Of a DNA stretch of 64,000 nt, positions 1-8,484 are shown piece by piece (the first letter of the stretch is position 1; each line of letters opens with the position of its first letter). Under the pieces are notes generated by a model. It searched no databases and was not told the origin of the DNA. It saw nothing but the letters and a program-made list of their open reading frames with translations. The translations under genes and the position numbers were made by a program. The DNA lies in assembly GCF_002157895.1 (NCBI RefSeq), contig NZ_CP021377.1:2542001-2606000 (forward strand), read 5' to 3'. Source of the DNA: Oceanisphaera profunda (GTDB taxonomy: Bacteria; Pseudomonadota; Gammaproteobacteria; Enterobacterales; Aeromonadaceae).

Positions 1-2
1 TC

Positions 3-1322
3 CGGGTGGCACTACAGCCGGATCAGCGTTATTTATGGGTCGGTAACGACAGTCGCCATGCGGAGCAGGGCGGAGTGACCGTCATTGATACCCAGAGTTT
101 GGAGCGGGTAAAAACGCTGATCACCGGGGCTGGGCATCATGATATTACCTTTAGCGACGACTCTCGTTATGCCTTTGTCAGCAATCGGGATGCGGGAGCC
201 TTGACGGTGTTTGATGTAGAGACATTGAGTCAAGTAGCGAAAATCAATACTGGGGCGCATCCCTTGGCAGTGGCATTCTCGCCTTTATCGCAGGCTGTTT
301 ATGTCAGCGATGGCAAGGATGGCACTGTGACTGTGGTCGATGCGCGTAGTTTGCAGGTGCGCAAGGTCATTCAAATCGGTCGCGGCATAGGACCCTTGCG
401 GTTTAGTCAGAACGGCCGCTTTGGCATAGTACTCAACACCATGGAAGACAGCGCAACTATCATAGACGCGGCAACCGATGAGGTACTGCATAGTGTTGAA
501 GTGTCGGCTGAACCTTATCAGCTGGTATTTACTCGTTCTTATGCTTATATCCGCGGGCTTGCCTCATCCAAAGTCTCCATGATTAGTTTGTTATCTTTGG
601 GCGAAGGAAAAACACCCACAGTTCAGCGTTTCGAAGCGGGACCTGCGGCGCCCAAGCTGGCTGGGGATCTTCCCATCGCCACCAGCTTGGCACCGGCAAG
701 GGAAGACGCCGCGGTGTTCGTGGTTAATCCCGTGGACAACAGTACTTACTTCTACACTGAGGGGATGAACGCCCCCATGTTTAGTTACCTGAATCGTGGG
801 CATGCGGCGCGGGCAGCCAAGGTGATAGATCGCAGTTTACGGGAGGTAGAGCCCGGCGTTTACAGCACCCGAGTTAAGCTGCCGCCGGCCGGTCAGTTTG
901 ATGTGGCGCTGATGCTCAACCAACCGGAGCTGACGCACTGTTTTTCCACCGAGGTGGCACTCGATCCGGCACTGGTGCAGCAGTTACAAAAGCCCAAGGT
1001 GGAGTTTATGTGGGATAAGCCCTTGCTAGCCGGCTCACCAGCCAAGATACGAGTGCAGTTGACGCTGGGGCGAGACAGTCAGCCGCTGAGCGGCGTTGCT
1101 GATTTACGGCTACGTTATTTTCTTGCTCCTTCTTCTCGTCCGCGTGAAGTTGAAGTGCTGGAGGTGGGGAAGGGCCTCTATGAGGCCAAAATTGAACTAG
1201 AATCAACTGGAGCCTATTACTTGCATCTGGCTTCAACCTCTCTGGGGTTGGGATTTAATGACTTGCCTTATACGAGCCTACGCACACAAGCCGCCACATT
1301 GAAGACGGCACAGTCTCGTTGA
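3..1322 (+). CDS. YVTN-type beta-propeller protein, 5' partial
   Basis: The reading frame is open to the window edge, so the true start probably lies upstream; an in-frame GTG at position 6 may be accidental. Residues 1-190 (counted from that GTG) carry repeated blades of the YVTN/cytochrome-D1 type, each with a pattern like GxVTVIDTQSLE, AFVSNRDAGALTVFDVET or TVTVVDARSLQ. The remainder, about residues 250-430, looks like an Ig-like beta domain. A signal peptide would be outside the window. It is first in a run of periplasmic genes (two SCO proteins, a cytochrome c fusion, a parvulin) on the same strand, with 32 bases to the next gene. Propellers of this type are often periplasmic redox or scaffold proteins. 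No catalytic motif is visible and the function is not known. Confidence 0.75.
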   Translation, partial: RVALQPDQRYLWVGNDSRHAEQGGVTVIDTQSLERVKTLITGAGHHDITFSDDSRYAFVSNRDAGALTVFDVETLSQVAKINTGAHPLAVAFSPLSQAVYVSDGKDGTVTVVDARSLQVRKVIQIGRGIGPLRFSQNGRFGIVLNTMEDSATIIDAATDEVLHSVEVSAEPYQLVFTRSYAYIRGLASSKVSMISLLSLGEGKTPTVQRFEAGPAAPKLAGDLPIATSLAPAREDAAVFVVNPVDNSTYFYTEGMNAPMFSYLNRGHAARAAKVIDRSLREVEPGVYSTRVKLPPAGQFDVALMLNQPELTHCFSTEVALDPALVQQLQKPKVEFMWDKPLLAGSPAKIRVQLTLGRDSQPLSGVADLRLRYFLAPSSRPREVEVLEVGKGLYEAKIELESTGAYYLHLASTSLGLGFNDLPYTSLRTQAATLKTAQSR

Positions 1323-1354
1323 TGAGGTGAATTAACGTTACAGGAGTAATGATC

Positions 1355-2017
1355 ATGAAAGGATGCAGCAACACACGCACAGCTAAGTTATTTACTCTGA
1401 TGACCATAAGTCTGCTCAGCGCGTCAGTGCAGGCGCATTCTCCTGAACAGCACGCGCATGCCCACGCCGAGCCTACTCAGGCAGCGGATACCACTGTGCA
1501 TTTCGTCGAGGTGCCCCTGCTCGACCAACATGGCCACACGGTCAACCTCAAGCAGGATCTGGTGGCAGACAAGCTAGTGGTGATGAGCTTTGTTTACACC
1601 AGTTGTACGACAGTGTGCCCAGTGGTGTCCGGATTAATGAAGCAGGTACAAAGCCTGCTGGGGGAGCGGGTCGGAGCTGAGGTGCAGCTGGTGTCCATCA
1701 GCGTAGATCCCTTACGTGATACTCCTTCTCGGTTGCAGCAATATTCGCAGGGTTTTAACGCAGGGGACGGCTGGAGCTGGCTTACCGGCACCACACAATC
1801 GATAAACCAAACTCTAAAGGGGTTGGGCGCTTGGGCCGCGGATTATGAGGCCCATCCACCCTTGATCATGGTCGGTGATGGCCGCAGCAATAACTGGTCG
1901 CGATTCTATGGTTTTACTGCTCCAGAAGTATTGGTCGCCAAGGTAGACGAGCTCAGCAGCGCTCGTCATTCGCTGGCTAAACAGGATCCCGCTATGCATA
2001 CAGGAGCGCATCTATGA
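1355..2017 (+). CDS. SCO1/SenC-family protein (first of two)
   Basis: Thioredoxin-fold SCO protein of about 220 residues. It has an N-terminal hydrophobic signal (TLMTISLLSASVQA), then a His-rich stretch (HSPEQHAHAHAE), then the copper/thiol motif YTSCTTVCPVVSG with CxxxC. A later segment (SISVDPLRDTPSRL) is typical of the family. Family members deliver copper to cytochrome oxidase CuA or act as periplasmic thiol-disulfide reductases. The start at 1355 is preferred because GGAG at 1343-1346 is 8 bases upstream; ATG 1349 is too close to it. The gene overlaps the next SCO gene by 4 bases (ATGA), so the two are translationally coupled. No cytochrome oxidase gene is visible nearby, so the copper partner is unknown. 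Confidence 0.85.
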   Translation: MKGCSNTRTAKLFTLMTISLLSASVQAHSPEQHAHAHAEPTQAADTTVHFVEVPLLDQHGHTVNLKQDLVADKLVVMSFVYTSCTTVCPVVSGLMKQVQSLLGERVGAEVQLVSISVDPLRDTPSRLQQYSQGFNAGDGWSWLTGTTQSINQTLKGLGAWAADYEAHPPLIMVGDGRSNNWSRFYGFTAPEVLVAKVDELSSARHSLAKQDPAMHTGAHL

Positions 2018-2652
2018 GATTTATTACCACTAGCGCGGTTTTGCTGAGCCTGATGATGAGCCCTCTCTACGCCCATGAACATCATGGTGATCATATTGAA
2101 GGAAAGAGTGAAGGGGCAGAAATGAAACCCACGAGTGCGCCAGTTGAAGTGAGTGCGCCTCAGGATGCGCGTAGCTACTTTACCGATACGGTATTGCAGA
2201 ACCAGCATGGAGAAACGGTGCGTTTCTACAGTGATGTATTGCAAGATAAAGTCGTGCTGCTCAATGTGATCTTTACCCATTGCGATGATGCCTGTCCCTT
2301 GATAACCCGCAAGCTGAAGGAGGTACGGGAAGCCATGGACGAAAAGACGGCTAAGCAAGTGCATTTTATTTCCATTACCAGCGACCCTTTAAACGATAAA
2401 CCCGAAGTACTGCAGGCATTTATACGCAAGCATGAAATAGAAAGCCCGAATTGGACTTTTCTAACGGGTGACAAGGCGCAGGTCGATTTGGTGCTGTCTC
2501 GTCTTGGGCACTTTATTGCCAGCCCTGAGGCTCATTCTACTTTGCTGATTGCCGGTGATGTGGCGAATAAACGGTGGAACAAGATCCAGCCCGATGCTCC
2601 GGTACCCGCAATAGCACAGCGTTTAGAGCTGTTGACTGAGCCTAGGCACTAA
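2014..2652 (+). CDS. SCO1/SenC-family protein (second of two)
   Basis: Second SCO-fold protein, 212 residues, with signal peptide (LLSLMMSPLYA), a His-rich start (HEHHGDHIEG), the motif THCDDACPLITRKL carrying CxxxC, and the SITSDPLNDKPEV segment. It is clearly diverged from its upstream paralogue and also lacks a second copper-domain signature. The start overlaps the stop of the first SCO gene. It is likely periplasmic, either lipid-free or anchored by the uncleaved signal. The pair may form a thiol relay or a copper insertion pair for the cytochrome c fusion protein encoded next; that link is inference from position only. Confidence 0.85.
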   Translation: MRFITTSAVLLSLMMSPLYAHEHHGDHIEGKSEGAEMKPTSAPVEVSAPQDARSYFTDTVLQNQHGETVRFYSDVLQDKVVLLNVIFTHCDDACPLITRKLKEVREAMDEKTAKQVHFISITSDPLNDKPEVLQAFIRKHEIESPNWTFLTGDKAQVDLVLSRLGHFIASPEAHSTLLIAGDVANKRWNKIQPDAPVPAIAQRLELLTEPRH

Positions 2653-2656
2653 TCTG

Positions 2657-4213
2657 ATGCGTTATCGGCGTTGGTTGATGGCCAGTCTCCTCTGCCTGAG
2701 TGGGCCAACAGGTGCCCTTGAACTGAGCCCGCAAGAAATGGCAGGCAAGCAGCTGTTTCTGCATGGCTCTGGCTCGGGGGACAGTATCATCCAGGCTCGA
2801 GTTGGGGCTGCAGGCTCGCTATTGCCAGCTTCGGTAATGCCTTGTGCCAGTTGCCACGGCGCAGACGGGCGGGGTCGACCGGAAGGCGGAGTTCGTCCGC
2901 CGTCTATTCTCTGGCGGCGGTTGACCCTTTCTTATGGCGGGCGGCTGAGTCATGGCCGTACTCGACCCGCTTATGACGAGCAAACCTTTGCCCGTGCCGT
3001 AGTTGAAGGGCGAGATTCGGCAGGAAAACTGTTGAATCCGTCCATGCCCAGATTTGTGATGTCGCAGCGTGATATGAACAATTTGACTGCCTATCTGAAA
3101 CGATTGGAAGAGGACGATGATTTCGGGTTGGAGGGTGACAAATTGCGGATCGGTAGTCTGCTTCCTCTGACAGGGAGTTGGGCGGAAATGGGAACAACAG
3201 TGGAAGCTGTGCTTGAGGAGGTGCTGGCGCGGATTAATGATAATGGTGGTATTCATGGCCGCCGGCTTGAGCTGATTATCCTAGATTCCGGTGAAACTAA
3301 AGCCAGTGCCGAAGCGGCATTGGATGAATTACAGCAGCAAGGACCCTTTTTTTCTTTACTCGCACCACTGGAGACGACCTTGGAGGAGGGGCTGACAGAA
3401 TGGGCCGAGGCGATGGGAATTCCGTTGATAGGGCCGCTTGGCCCACAGGTGGAGTACCGCCAAAGTGCCATGGTCTTTCATCCTTTAGCTGGCTTGCGTG
3501 ACCAACTGCTAACCTTGGGTGAATTTGCCGGCGACATGCTGCCCGCCAGTGAACGCACTGCCCTCATTGCCTATTCAGATCAGGCTCATCAACGCGAACT
3601 AGCGGAGTCTTTAGCAGAAAAACTGCGCCGCTCTGGCTGGCTTCGAGTACAGCTGTTGGATAGCCGCCAGCAGAAAGAGACCATTGCTGTCACCGCAGCG
3701 ACAAACCCGGCGTTATTTTTCATTGGTGCATCAGAAGACTTTGTCGACTTGGCTGAGCGATGGCATGCGTCTGGGCTGCGTCCTTATCTGTTTGCGGCTT
3801 CAGGCCAAGTTGCAGGTGAAGTCTTTAATATTCCGAATTCTTTCTCCGAGCGGGTGTTTCTTGCTTATCCTTTTTTACCCAGTGATTGGAGTCCCGCCGG
3901 CGCTTCTGAGCTGGCCCAGATTCGTGAGAAGCGCCAACTCAGTGGCCGAACTACCACACTGCAGGTACAAGCCTATTGTGCTGCAGTGTTACTGGTTGAA
4001 GGACTCAAGCGTGCAGGTCGTGATGCCAGCCGAAAAAAATTGGTGGTAGCAATCGAAGCGCTTTATGGTTTTAACACCGGGCTGAGTCCAGCTCTGAATT
4101 TTGGTCCAGGGAAGCGGGTTGGGGCTGTGGGTGCTCATGTAGTGACGGTAGATCTTGAATATCGACGCTTTCGGCCTTTGGGGCCTTATCTGCGTATAGA
4201 GGACTCGCTATGA
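2657..4213 (+). CDS. Cytochrome c / periplasmic solute-binding fusion protein
   Basis: 518 residues with two domains. After a signal peptide (SLLCLSGPTGA) comes a class I cytochrome c domain, about residues 25-155, with the haem motif CASCHG at residues 63-68 and a likely axial methionine in NPSMPRF. From about residue 165 the protein is a type 1 periplasmic binding fold of the branched-chain amino acid/ABC substrate-binding kind: LRIGSLLPLTGSWAEMG, then NGGIHGRRLELIILDSGE. There is no ABC permease or ATPase nearby, so the binding domain may sense a ligand rather than feed a transporter. Four bases separate it from the SCO gene and it overlaps the parvulin gene by 4 bases. Such fusions occur in periplasmic electron-transfer loci, but the substrate is unknown. 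Confidence 0.8.
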   Translation: MRYRRWLMASLLCLSGPTGALELSPQEMAGKQLFLHGSGSGDSIIQARVGAAGSLLPASVMPCASCHGADGRGRPEGGVRPPSILWRRLTLSYGGRLSHGRTRPAYDEQTFARAVVEGRDSAGKLLNPSMPRFVMSQRDMNNLTAYLKRLEEDDDFGLEGDKLRIGSLLPLTGSWAEMGTTVEAVLEEVLARINDNGGIHGRRLELIILDSGETKASAEAALDELQQQGPFFSLLAPLETTLEEGLTEWAEAMGIPLIGPLGPQVEYRQSAMVFHPLAGLRDQLLTLGEFAGDMLPASERTALIAYSDQAHQRELAESLAEKLRRSGWLRVQLLDSRQQKETIAVTAATNPALFFIGASEDFVDLAERWHASGLRPYLFAASGQVAGEVFNIPNSFSERVFLAYPFLPSDWSPAGASELAQIREKRQLSGRTTTLQVQAYCAAVLLVEGLKRAGRDASRKKLVVAIEALYGFNTGLSPALNFGPGKRVGAVGAHVVTVDLEYRRFRPLGPYLRIEDSL

Positions 4214-5169
4214 AGGGAATCAAAATGGGCATATTGATGCTCTTATGTTGCGTTCAGGCAAGCTCCGTTTGGGCTCAAGTTGTGGGTGTGGCAGCCAAGG
4301 TGAACGGAGTCGAGATCAGCAATTTTCGACTTGAGCGTCATTTTGCTGATTATTTGTTGGCCCAAGGTCGTAGTGTGGGCGCTATCCGCAGTCCCAATGT
4401 GTATAAGCGGTTCCGGAAAGAAGCGTTGGAACAGCTGATAGATAAGGAGCTCTTGTGGCAAGAAGCACAAAAACGTGGCCTCAACGTGGACCCGGTGCGG
4501 GTGCAGACTGAACTGAAAAAATTAAAAGCCGCTTTCGGCAGTCCGGAAAATTTTGCTCGACGGCTGGTGCAAGAAGGGTTTGACGAGTCAAGTTATACGG
4601 ATTATTTAAGGCAGGAGCTAGCGGCCATGATGATGCTGGAGGCGCTCACTCCGGTGTCTGCGCCATCAGCAGCAGAAGTGGAGCGGCTTTATCAGCTGAA
4701 CGTGAAACAGTTTGAGCGTCCGGAGCTGATACAGGCCAGGCACATATTGCTTAAAGTCAGTACAGCATCGGATCAGGAATCTATTGCAGAGGTGCACAAG
4801 CAAATAACGAGCTTACAACAGCAATTAAACCAAGGCGCTGACTTTGCCGCTCTGGCGCGCCGTTATTCGCAAGACAGTACGGCGGAGCAGGGCGGTCTGC
4901 TGGATGATTTTCAACGAGGTGACATGGTTCCGTCATTTGAAACGGCGGCCTTTGCCTTGTTACCGGGAGCCATCAGTGAACCGGTATTAACCCAGTACGG
5001 TTGGCATTTGATCAAACTCGAACAGCGTCATCCTAGTCTAACCATGCCACAGCAAGAAGCGAAGGAGCTGATCCTACGACAGCTTGCTAATGAACAAATC
5101 AACCAAGCTCGCACTGCCACACTTGTACAATTGCGGGCTGATAGTGAGGTTGTAATCTTGTCTCGCTAA
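4210..5169 (+). CDS. Periplasmic parvulin-type peptidyl-prolyl isomerase
   Basis: 319 residues. Signal peptide (MLLCCVQASSVWA), an N-terminal SurA/PpiD-like chaperone region (VAAKVNGVEISNFRLERHF), then a parvulin domain at about residues 170-270: ARHILLKVS, ADFAALARRYSQDS, GGLLDDFQRGDMVPSFE and ALLPGAISEPVLTQYGWHLI are all hallmark segments. It would catalyse proline isomerisation or hold unfolded proteins in the periplasm. It closes the redox block and lies just before the regulator of the secretion/curli operon. A chaperone role for exported fibre subunits is possible but not shown. 219 non-coding bases follow. Confidence 0.88.
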   Translation: MKGIKMGILMLLCCVQASSVWAQVVGVAAKVNGVEISNFRLERHFADYLLAQGRSVGAIRSPNVYKRFRKEALEQLIDKELLWQEAQKRGLNVDPVRVQTELKKLKAAFGSPENFARRLVQEGFDESSYTDYLRQELAAMMMLEALTPVSAPSAAEVERLYQLNVKQFERPELIQARHILLKVSTASDQESIAEVHKQITSLQQQLNQGADFAALARRYSQDSTAEQGGLLDDFQRGDMVPSFETAAFALLPGAISEPVLTQYGWHLIKLEQRHPSLTMPQQEAKELILRQLANEQINQARTATLVQLRADSEVVILSR

Positions 5170-5388
5170 TAGTGAATTAATTCCCCAATATCGGGTAATT
5201 TACCCGACTCCCCCGACCTTTCCCCATTTTTGGGTGCTCGCTCGCAGTATCTAATGAAAACATCGGCTATTCCTATGATGTAGAGAATAAATTAACTATA
5301 TTTTTCTGGCGTGAATTATGCATATTCATATTGGCTGGAGTGCTCTTATGACAAAACAATCCCCATAAAAATATAGGAGTTCTACTTT
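5170..5388 (+). promoter_or_regulatory. Intergenic region upstream of the secretion/curli operon, with palindromic GC-rich boxes
   Basis: Positions 5182-5232 hold a cluster of CCC/GGG boxes in otherwise AT-rich DNA: the near-palindrome CCCAATATCGGG (5183-5194), CGGGTAATTTACCCG (5192-5206, a perfect inverted repeat) and, on the minus strand, GGGGGAGTCGGGT. CGGGTAATTTA differs at one position from the CsgD consensus CGGGKGAKNKA known from E. coli. Similar boxes recur upstream of the gene at 19806-21155. The region probably carries the promoter for the response regulator operon; an AGGAG at 5375-5379 precedes its ATG by 9 bases. Binding by any regulator is inference. Confidence 0.5.
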
Positions 5389-5946
5389 ATGAATAACAAA
5401 GTGTTGATCGTCGAGGATGAGCTTATTTTTGGACAGAACCTCAAGCTCTATCTCGAGGCTCAGCAGTTTGACATCCAAATAGCCAGAGACGGAGCCAGTG
5501 CTATTAACCTGATAAAGGGCAGTTTTATGCCCGACATTATCGTACTCGACTTTCGTTTGCCCGATATGCCGGGGTTTCAGGTATTAGATGAAATCCGCCA
5601 ATACTGGCATGGTCATTGTGTATTAATGACGGGAAACCCTAGCAGTGAAGTGAGTGCACAAGCTATTCAGTACGGCGTCAAGTACATACTGTTTAAACCC
5701 TTTCCGCTGGCAGAGTTGGCGTGTTCAGTTCGAACCTTAATAAATACCAGCCAGTATCAAAAGCAGGATAGCGTTAGTCAGTCAGGCCTAACACCGAAAC
5801 GTAGGCGCCATCAAAGCAGCCACTTTCCGTTACAGATGTATGATGGCACTTGGATTTATGCTGACCGACGCCAGTCTGATCAGGCTGAAAATTTAGACGC
5901 CAACAGCGCTGAAAAAGAATCAGCCGATAATAATGATCCAACATAA
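5389..5946 (+). CDS. Response regulator, receiver domain only
   Basis: 185 residues. Residues 1-120 form a complete CheY-like receiver: acidic pair E9/D10, phospho-acceptor D54 in IIVLDFRLPDMPG, T81, and K103 in ILFKPF. The remaining ~65 residues are polar, with no recognisable DNA-binding, enzymatic or GGDEF/EAL domain; they end in a Gln/Asp/Glu/Asn-rich stretch. It heads the operon, 16 bases before the GspE-type ATPase gene, so it may act on the secretion machine or on a partner by protein contact. No histidine kinase is encoded in the window, so the cognate kinase must be elsewhere or upstream of the window. Confidence 0.85.
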   Translation: MNNKVLIVEDELIFGQNLKLYLEAQQFDIQIARDGASAINLIKGSFMPDIIVLDFRLPDMPGFQVLDEIRQYWHGHCVLMTGNPSSEVSAQAIQYGVKYILFKPFPLAELACSVRTLINTSQYQKQDSVSQSGLTPKRRRHQSSHFPLQMYDGTWIYADRRQSDQAENLDANSAEKESADNNDPT

Positions 5947-5962
5947 TATGTGAGGGAAGGTC

Positions 5963-7690
5963 ATGGATAGACGATCCTTAATGATGGGGCATACATTAGA
6001 TAATTTGACGGTGTCGACAATACCCATCATGCCTCGTTTCGATACCGGGTTGTTAAGTCAGGCCAGAGTCTTGTCCGGTACGAGCGGACGCAAACTCTTA
6101 GTTGAACTGGAAGAGCTGGCGGGGCTAGCGCCCGAGGAATTTACGCTAAGCCTAGGTAAAACCCTGCATTATCCTGTGCTGGACGGTGAACATCTGTTTT
6201 CATGCCCCCCTTGTTTTGAGCGAATCTCGCTGGCGCAAGCGCTCAAGCGAGAGTTTGTCATGATCAAGCAGGATCAGCAACGGGTGGGGGTGTTTTCCGA
6301 TCCGTTCGACGATGCAGGCATCGCTTGGATCGACAGTTGTTTGGACGGTGCACCTTTGTACCTGGTGCACAGAGACTCTCTTATTGCTTATCTCGCCCTT
6401 CACGAAGAGACCTATCAGGCCGTTGATATTTTGAATGCTGAGGCCGACCTACATGATAAAAGCGACAGTTTTCTGGAAGACTTGTCGCTGACCAGTATTA
6501 GCGAAGACCCCAGCTTGGTGATTAAGTTGGTTAACTCAACTCTTTACGATGCTCTAAAAATACATGCCAGTGATATTCATATCGGTATGACAGGTCAGGG
6601 ACTGGTCATTAAATACCGTATCGATGGAGTGTTGAATAATATCAGCCGAGTCCATGGTAATGATATTGCCGAACAAGTTATCTCCCGCGTTAAGGTGATG
6701 GCCGAATTAGATATAGGCGAAAAGCGAGTGCCTCAAGATGGCCGTTTTAAGATTGCAATAAAAGGCCGACAAATAGATTTTCGCGTCTCTATTATGCCCA
6801 GCATTTTTGGTGAAGATGCGGTACTGCGAGTGCTCGATAAACAGGAACTGGCGGACAGTACACAAGGGGTTCGCCTTGACACCTTAGGTTTTGAAGACAC
6901 CACCCTGCGTCATCTACGGCGACTGGCAGCCGAGCCCTATGGCATGGTACTGGTTACCGGCCCCACGGGTAGTGGAAAAACCACCACACTTTATGCCATG
7001 TTGACGGAGATTAATCATGGTGTAGATAAAATCATCACGATAGAAGATCCTGTCGAATATCAACTTTCCGGCGTGCTGCAAATCCCCGTTAATGAGAAAA
7101 AAGGACTGACCTTCGCTCGAGGGTTGCGTTCTATTTTACGTCATGACCCAGATAAGATCATGGTTGGCGAAATTCGTGATCCCGATACCGCTCAAATAGC
7201 GGTCCAGTCAGCGCTGACCGGTCACTTGGTGTTTACCACCATTCATGCCAATAACGTGTTTGACGTCATCGGTCGTTTCACTCAGATGGCCGTGGATCCC
7301 TATAGCTTTGTGTCTGCATTGAATGCGGTGCTCGCCCAACGTCTGCTGCGTTTGGTGTGCCCGTCCTGTGCCGCATCGGTTACTCCTAGTGATGAAGAAC
7401 TACAAGCCTCGGGTCTGGACAGATCCAGCGTCGAGCATTTTCATTTCGTACAAGGCGCCGGTTGCGGCCATTGCCGTGGTACCGGTTATCAAGGCCGCAC
7501 GGCCATCGCCGAGCTATTGCAATTGGATGACGAGCTACGCCAGTTGATTATTGACCGCAAACCGATAGCTGAACTCAAGGAACTTGCCTGCCGCCGAGGA
7601 TTGATTCTGCTGCGCAGTTCGGCGCTGGCGCTGGTGCGTGAGGGACGAACCACTCTGGAGGAGATCAACCGTGTCACTTTTGTCGACTGA
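5963..7690 (+). CDS. GspE/PilB/MshE-family secretion ATPase
   Basis: 575 residues. An N-terminal N1E-like region (about 1-150) precedes the T2SS/T4P ATPase core. Walker A GPTGSGKTTT starts near residue 333, the Asp box follows in ITIEDPVEYQL, Walker B lies in DPDKIMVGEIRDPDTAQIA, and the His box in GHLVFTTIHANN. Near the C terminus two CxxC pairs (CPSC and CGHC) form the zinc-binding insert found in GspE and PilB/MshE assembly ATPases and absent from PilT. It should power pseudopilus assembly at the inner membrane. The start is preceded by GAGGGAAGG. The 3' end overlaps the next gene by 20 bases. Whether it is closer to GspE or MshE cannot be settled by eye. Confidence 0.92.
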   Translation: MDRRSLMMGHTLDNLTVSTIPIMPRFDTGLLSQARVLSGTSGRKLLVELEELAGLAPEEFTLSLGKTLHYPVLDGEHLFSCPPCFERISLAQALKREFVMIKQDQQRVGVFSDPFDDAGIAWIDSCLDGAPLYLVHRDSLIAYLALHEETYQAVDILNAEADLHDKSDSFLEDLSLTSISEDPSLVIKLVNSTLYDALKIHASDIHIGMTGQGLVIKYRIDGVLNNISRVHGNDIAEQVISRVKVMAELDIGEKRVPQDGRFKIAIKGRQIDFRVSIMPSIFGEDAVLRVLDKQELADSTQGVRLDTLGFEDTTLRHLRRLAAEPYGMVLVTGPTGSGKTTTLYAMLTEINHGVDKIITIEDPVEYQLSGVLQIPVNEKKGLTFARGLRSILRHDPDKIMVGEIRDPDTAQIAVQSALTGHLVFTTIHANNVFDVIGRFTQMAVDPYSFVSALNAVLAQRLLRLVCPSCAASVTPSDEELQASGLDRSSVEHFHFVQGAGCGHCRGTGYQGRTAIAELLQLDDELRQLIIDRKPIAELKELACRRGLILLRSSALALVREGRTTLEEINRVTFVD

Positions 7691-8483
7691 ACGTTATATC
7701 GCCATCTTGGGCGCTGATGGAGTGGGTTTGTGCCGACGATCCAAGGATGGTCTGGTGTGGCTAGGGCGTGTTGATAATAAAGAAGAGGCTCGGTCGAGCT
7801 GGTTAGCGGCCACGGAGGCGCTTACATACTTACTGGAACAGGTGCCGAGTCAGCGCAAAAGCGAACTTTGTATACTGGTTTCCAATCATTTTATCCGCTA
7901 TTGCCTGCTGCCTTGGAGTGAGCAAATCGATTCGCTTAGGGAGCTGAAAAGTTATGCCGAAATCTGTTTTGAAGAGATTTACGGCTCCTTAGGTAATGAG
8001 TGGCATTTTCGTTTTTCCCCCCAAGCTAGCGGCCAAGATCGATTAGCCGCGGCGATGCCAGCGGCCTTGATTGCCGGTTTGCAGCAGAGCGCGAATGACA
8101 GAGGTTGGCGGCTGAGATCGATACAACCTTATCTGATGGCCGCATTCAATCGGTTCGCTAACGCACTGCCAACGCAGGACTTCCTATTTATCCTAGCCGA
8201 ACCCAAGCGCAGTACTTTGTTGCTGGCACAGAGCGGACATTGGAGCCATGTACGTTCGCTGTCGAGTATTGATTCCGATCAGGCGCTGGGGATCTTGATT
8301 GCGCGAGAAACTGAGTTGCAAGCGCTCGATGGCATGTCGGCTGCACCCGTCTATTTTCATGCCCCCGACCGAGTCAAAGCGTTCCCCATACCTATTTGTG
8401 GAGTGTCTACCTACCCTCTTAGCCTGCCATTGTCTGAGGCCAGTGAGGATTACCTATATACCATGGCCATGGCGGTGACCTGA
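7671..8483 (+). CDS. PilM/GspL-like actin-fold assembly protein
   Basis: 270 residues from GTG 7671, chosen because GGAGGAG at 7657-7663 lies 7 bases upstream; an ATG at 7638 lies deep inside the ATPase gene. There is no transmembrane segment. The segment VSNHFIRYCLLPW followed by YAEICFEEIYG resembles the start of the PilM/MshI and GspL cytoplasmic (actin-like) domains. Position between the ATPase and the PilN-like gene, as in pilMNOP and mshIJK operons, supports the role: a cytoplasmic adaptor linking ATPase and inner-membrane complex. Sequence similarity to known PilM is weak by eye, so the call rests partly on gene order. Confidence 0.7.
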   Translation: MSLLSTERYIAILGADGVGLCRRSKDGLVWLGRVDNKEEARSSWLAATEALTYLLEQVPSQRKSELCILVSNHFIRYCLLPWSEQIDSLRELKSYAEICFEEIYGSLGNEWHFRFSPQASGQDRLAAAMPAALIAGLQQSANDRGWRLRSIQPYLMAAFNRFANALPTQDFLFILAEPKRSTLLLAQSGHWSHVRSLSSIDSDQALGILIARETELQALDGMSAAPVYFHAPDRVKAFPIPICGVSTYPLSLPLSEASEDYLYTMAMAVT

Positions 8484-8484
8484 G

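Noticed and set aside
1966-2364. 132-codon antisense frame across the two SCO genes
   Set aside because: Both SCO genes carry diagnostic CxxxC motifs; the antisense frame shows no family pattern.
3684-4049. 121-codon frame inside the cytochrome c fusion gene, same strand
   Set aside because: Fully contained in a gene with clear domain matches; composition is that of an out-of-frame shadow.
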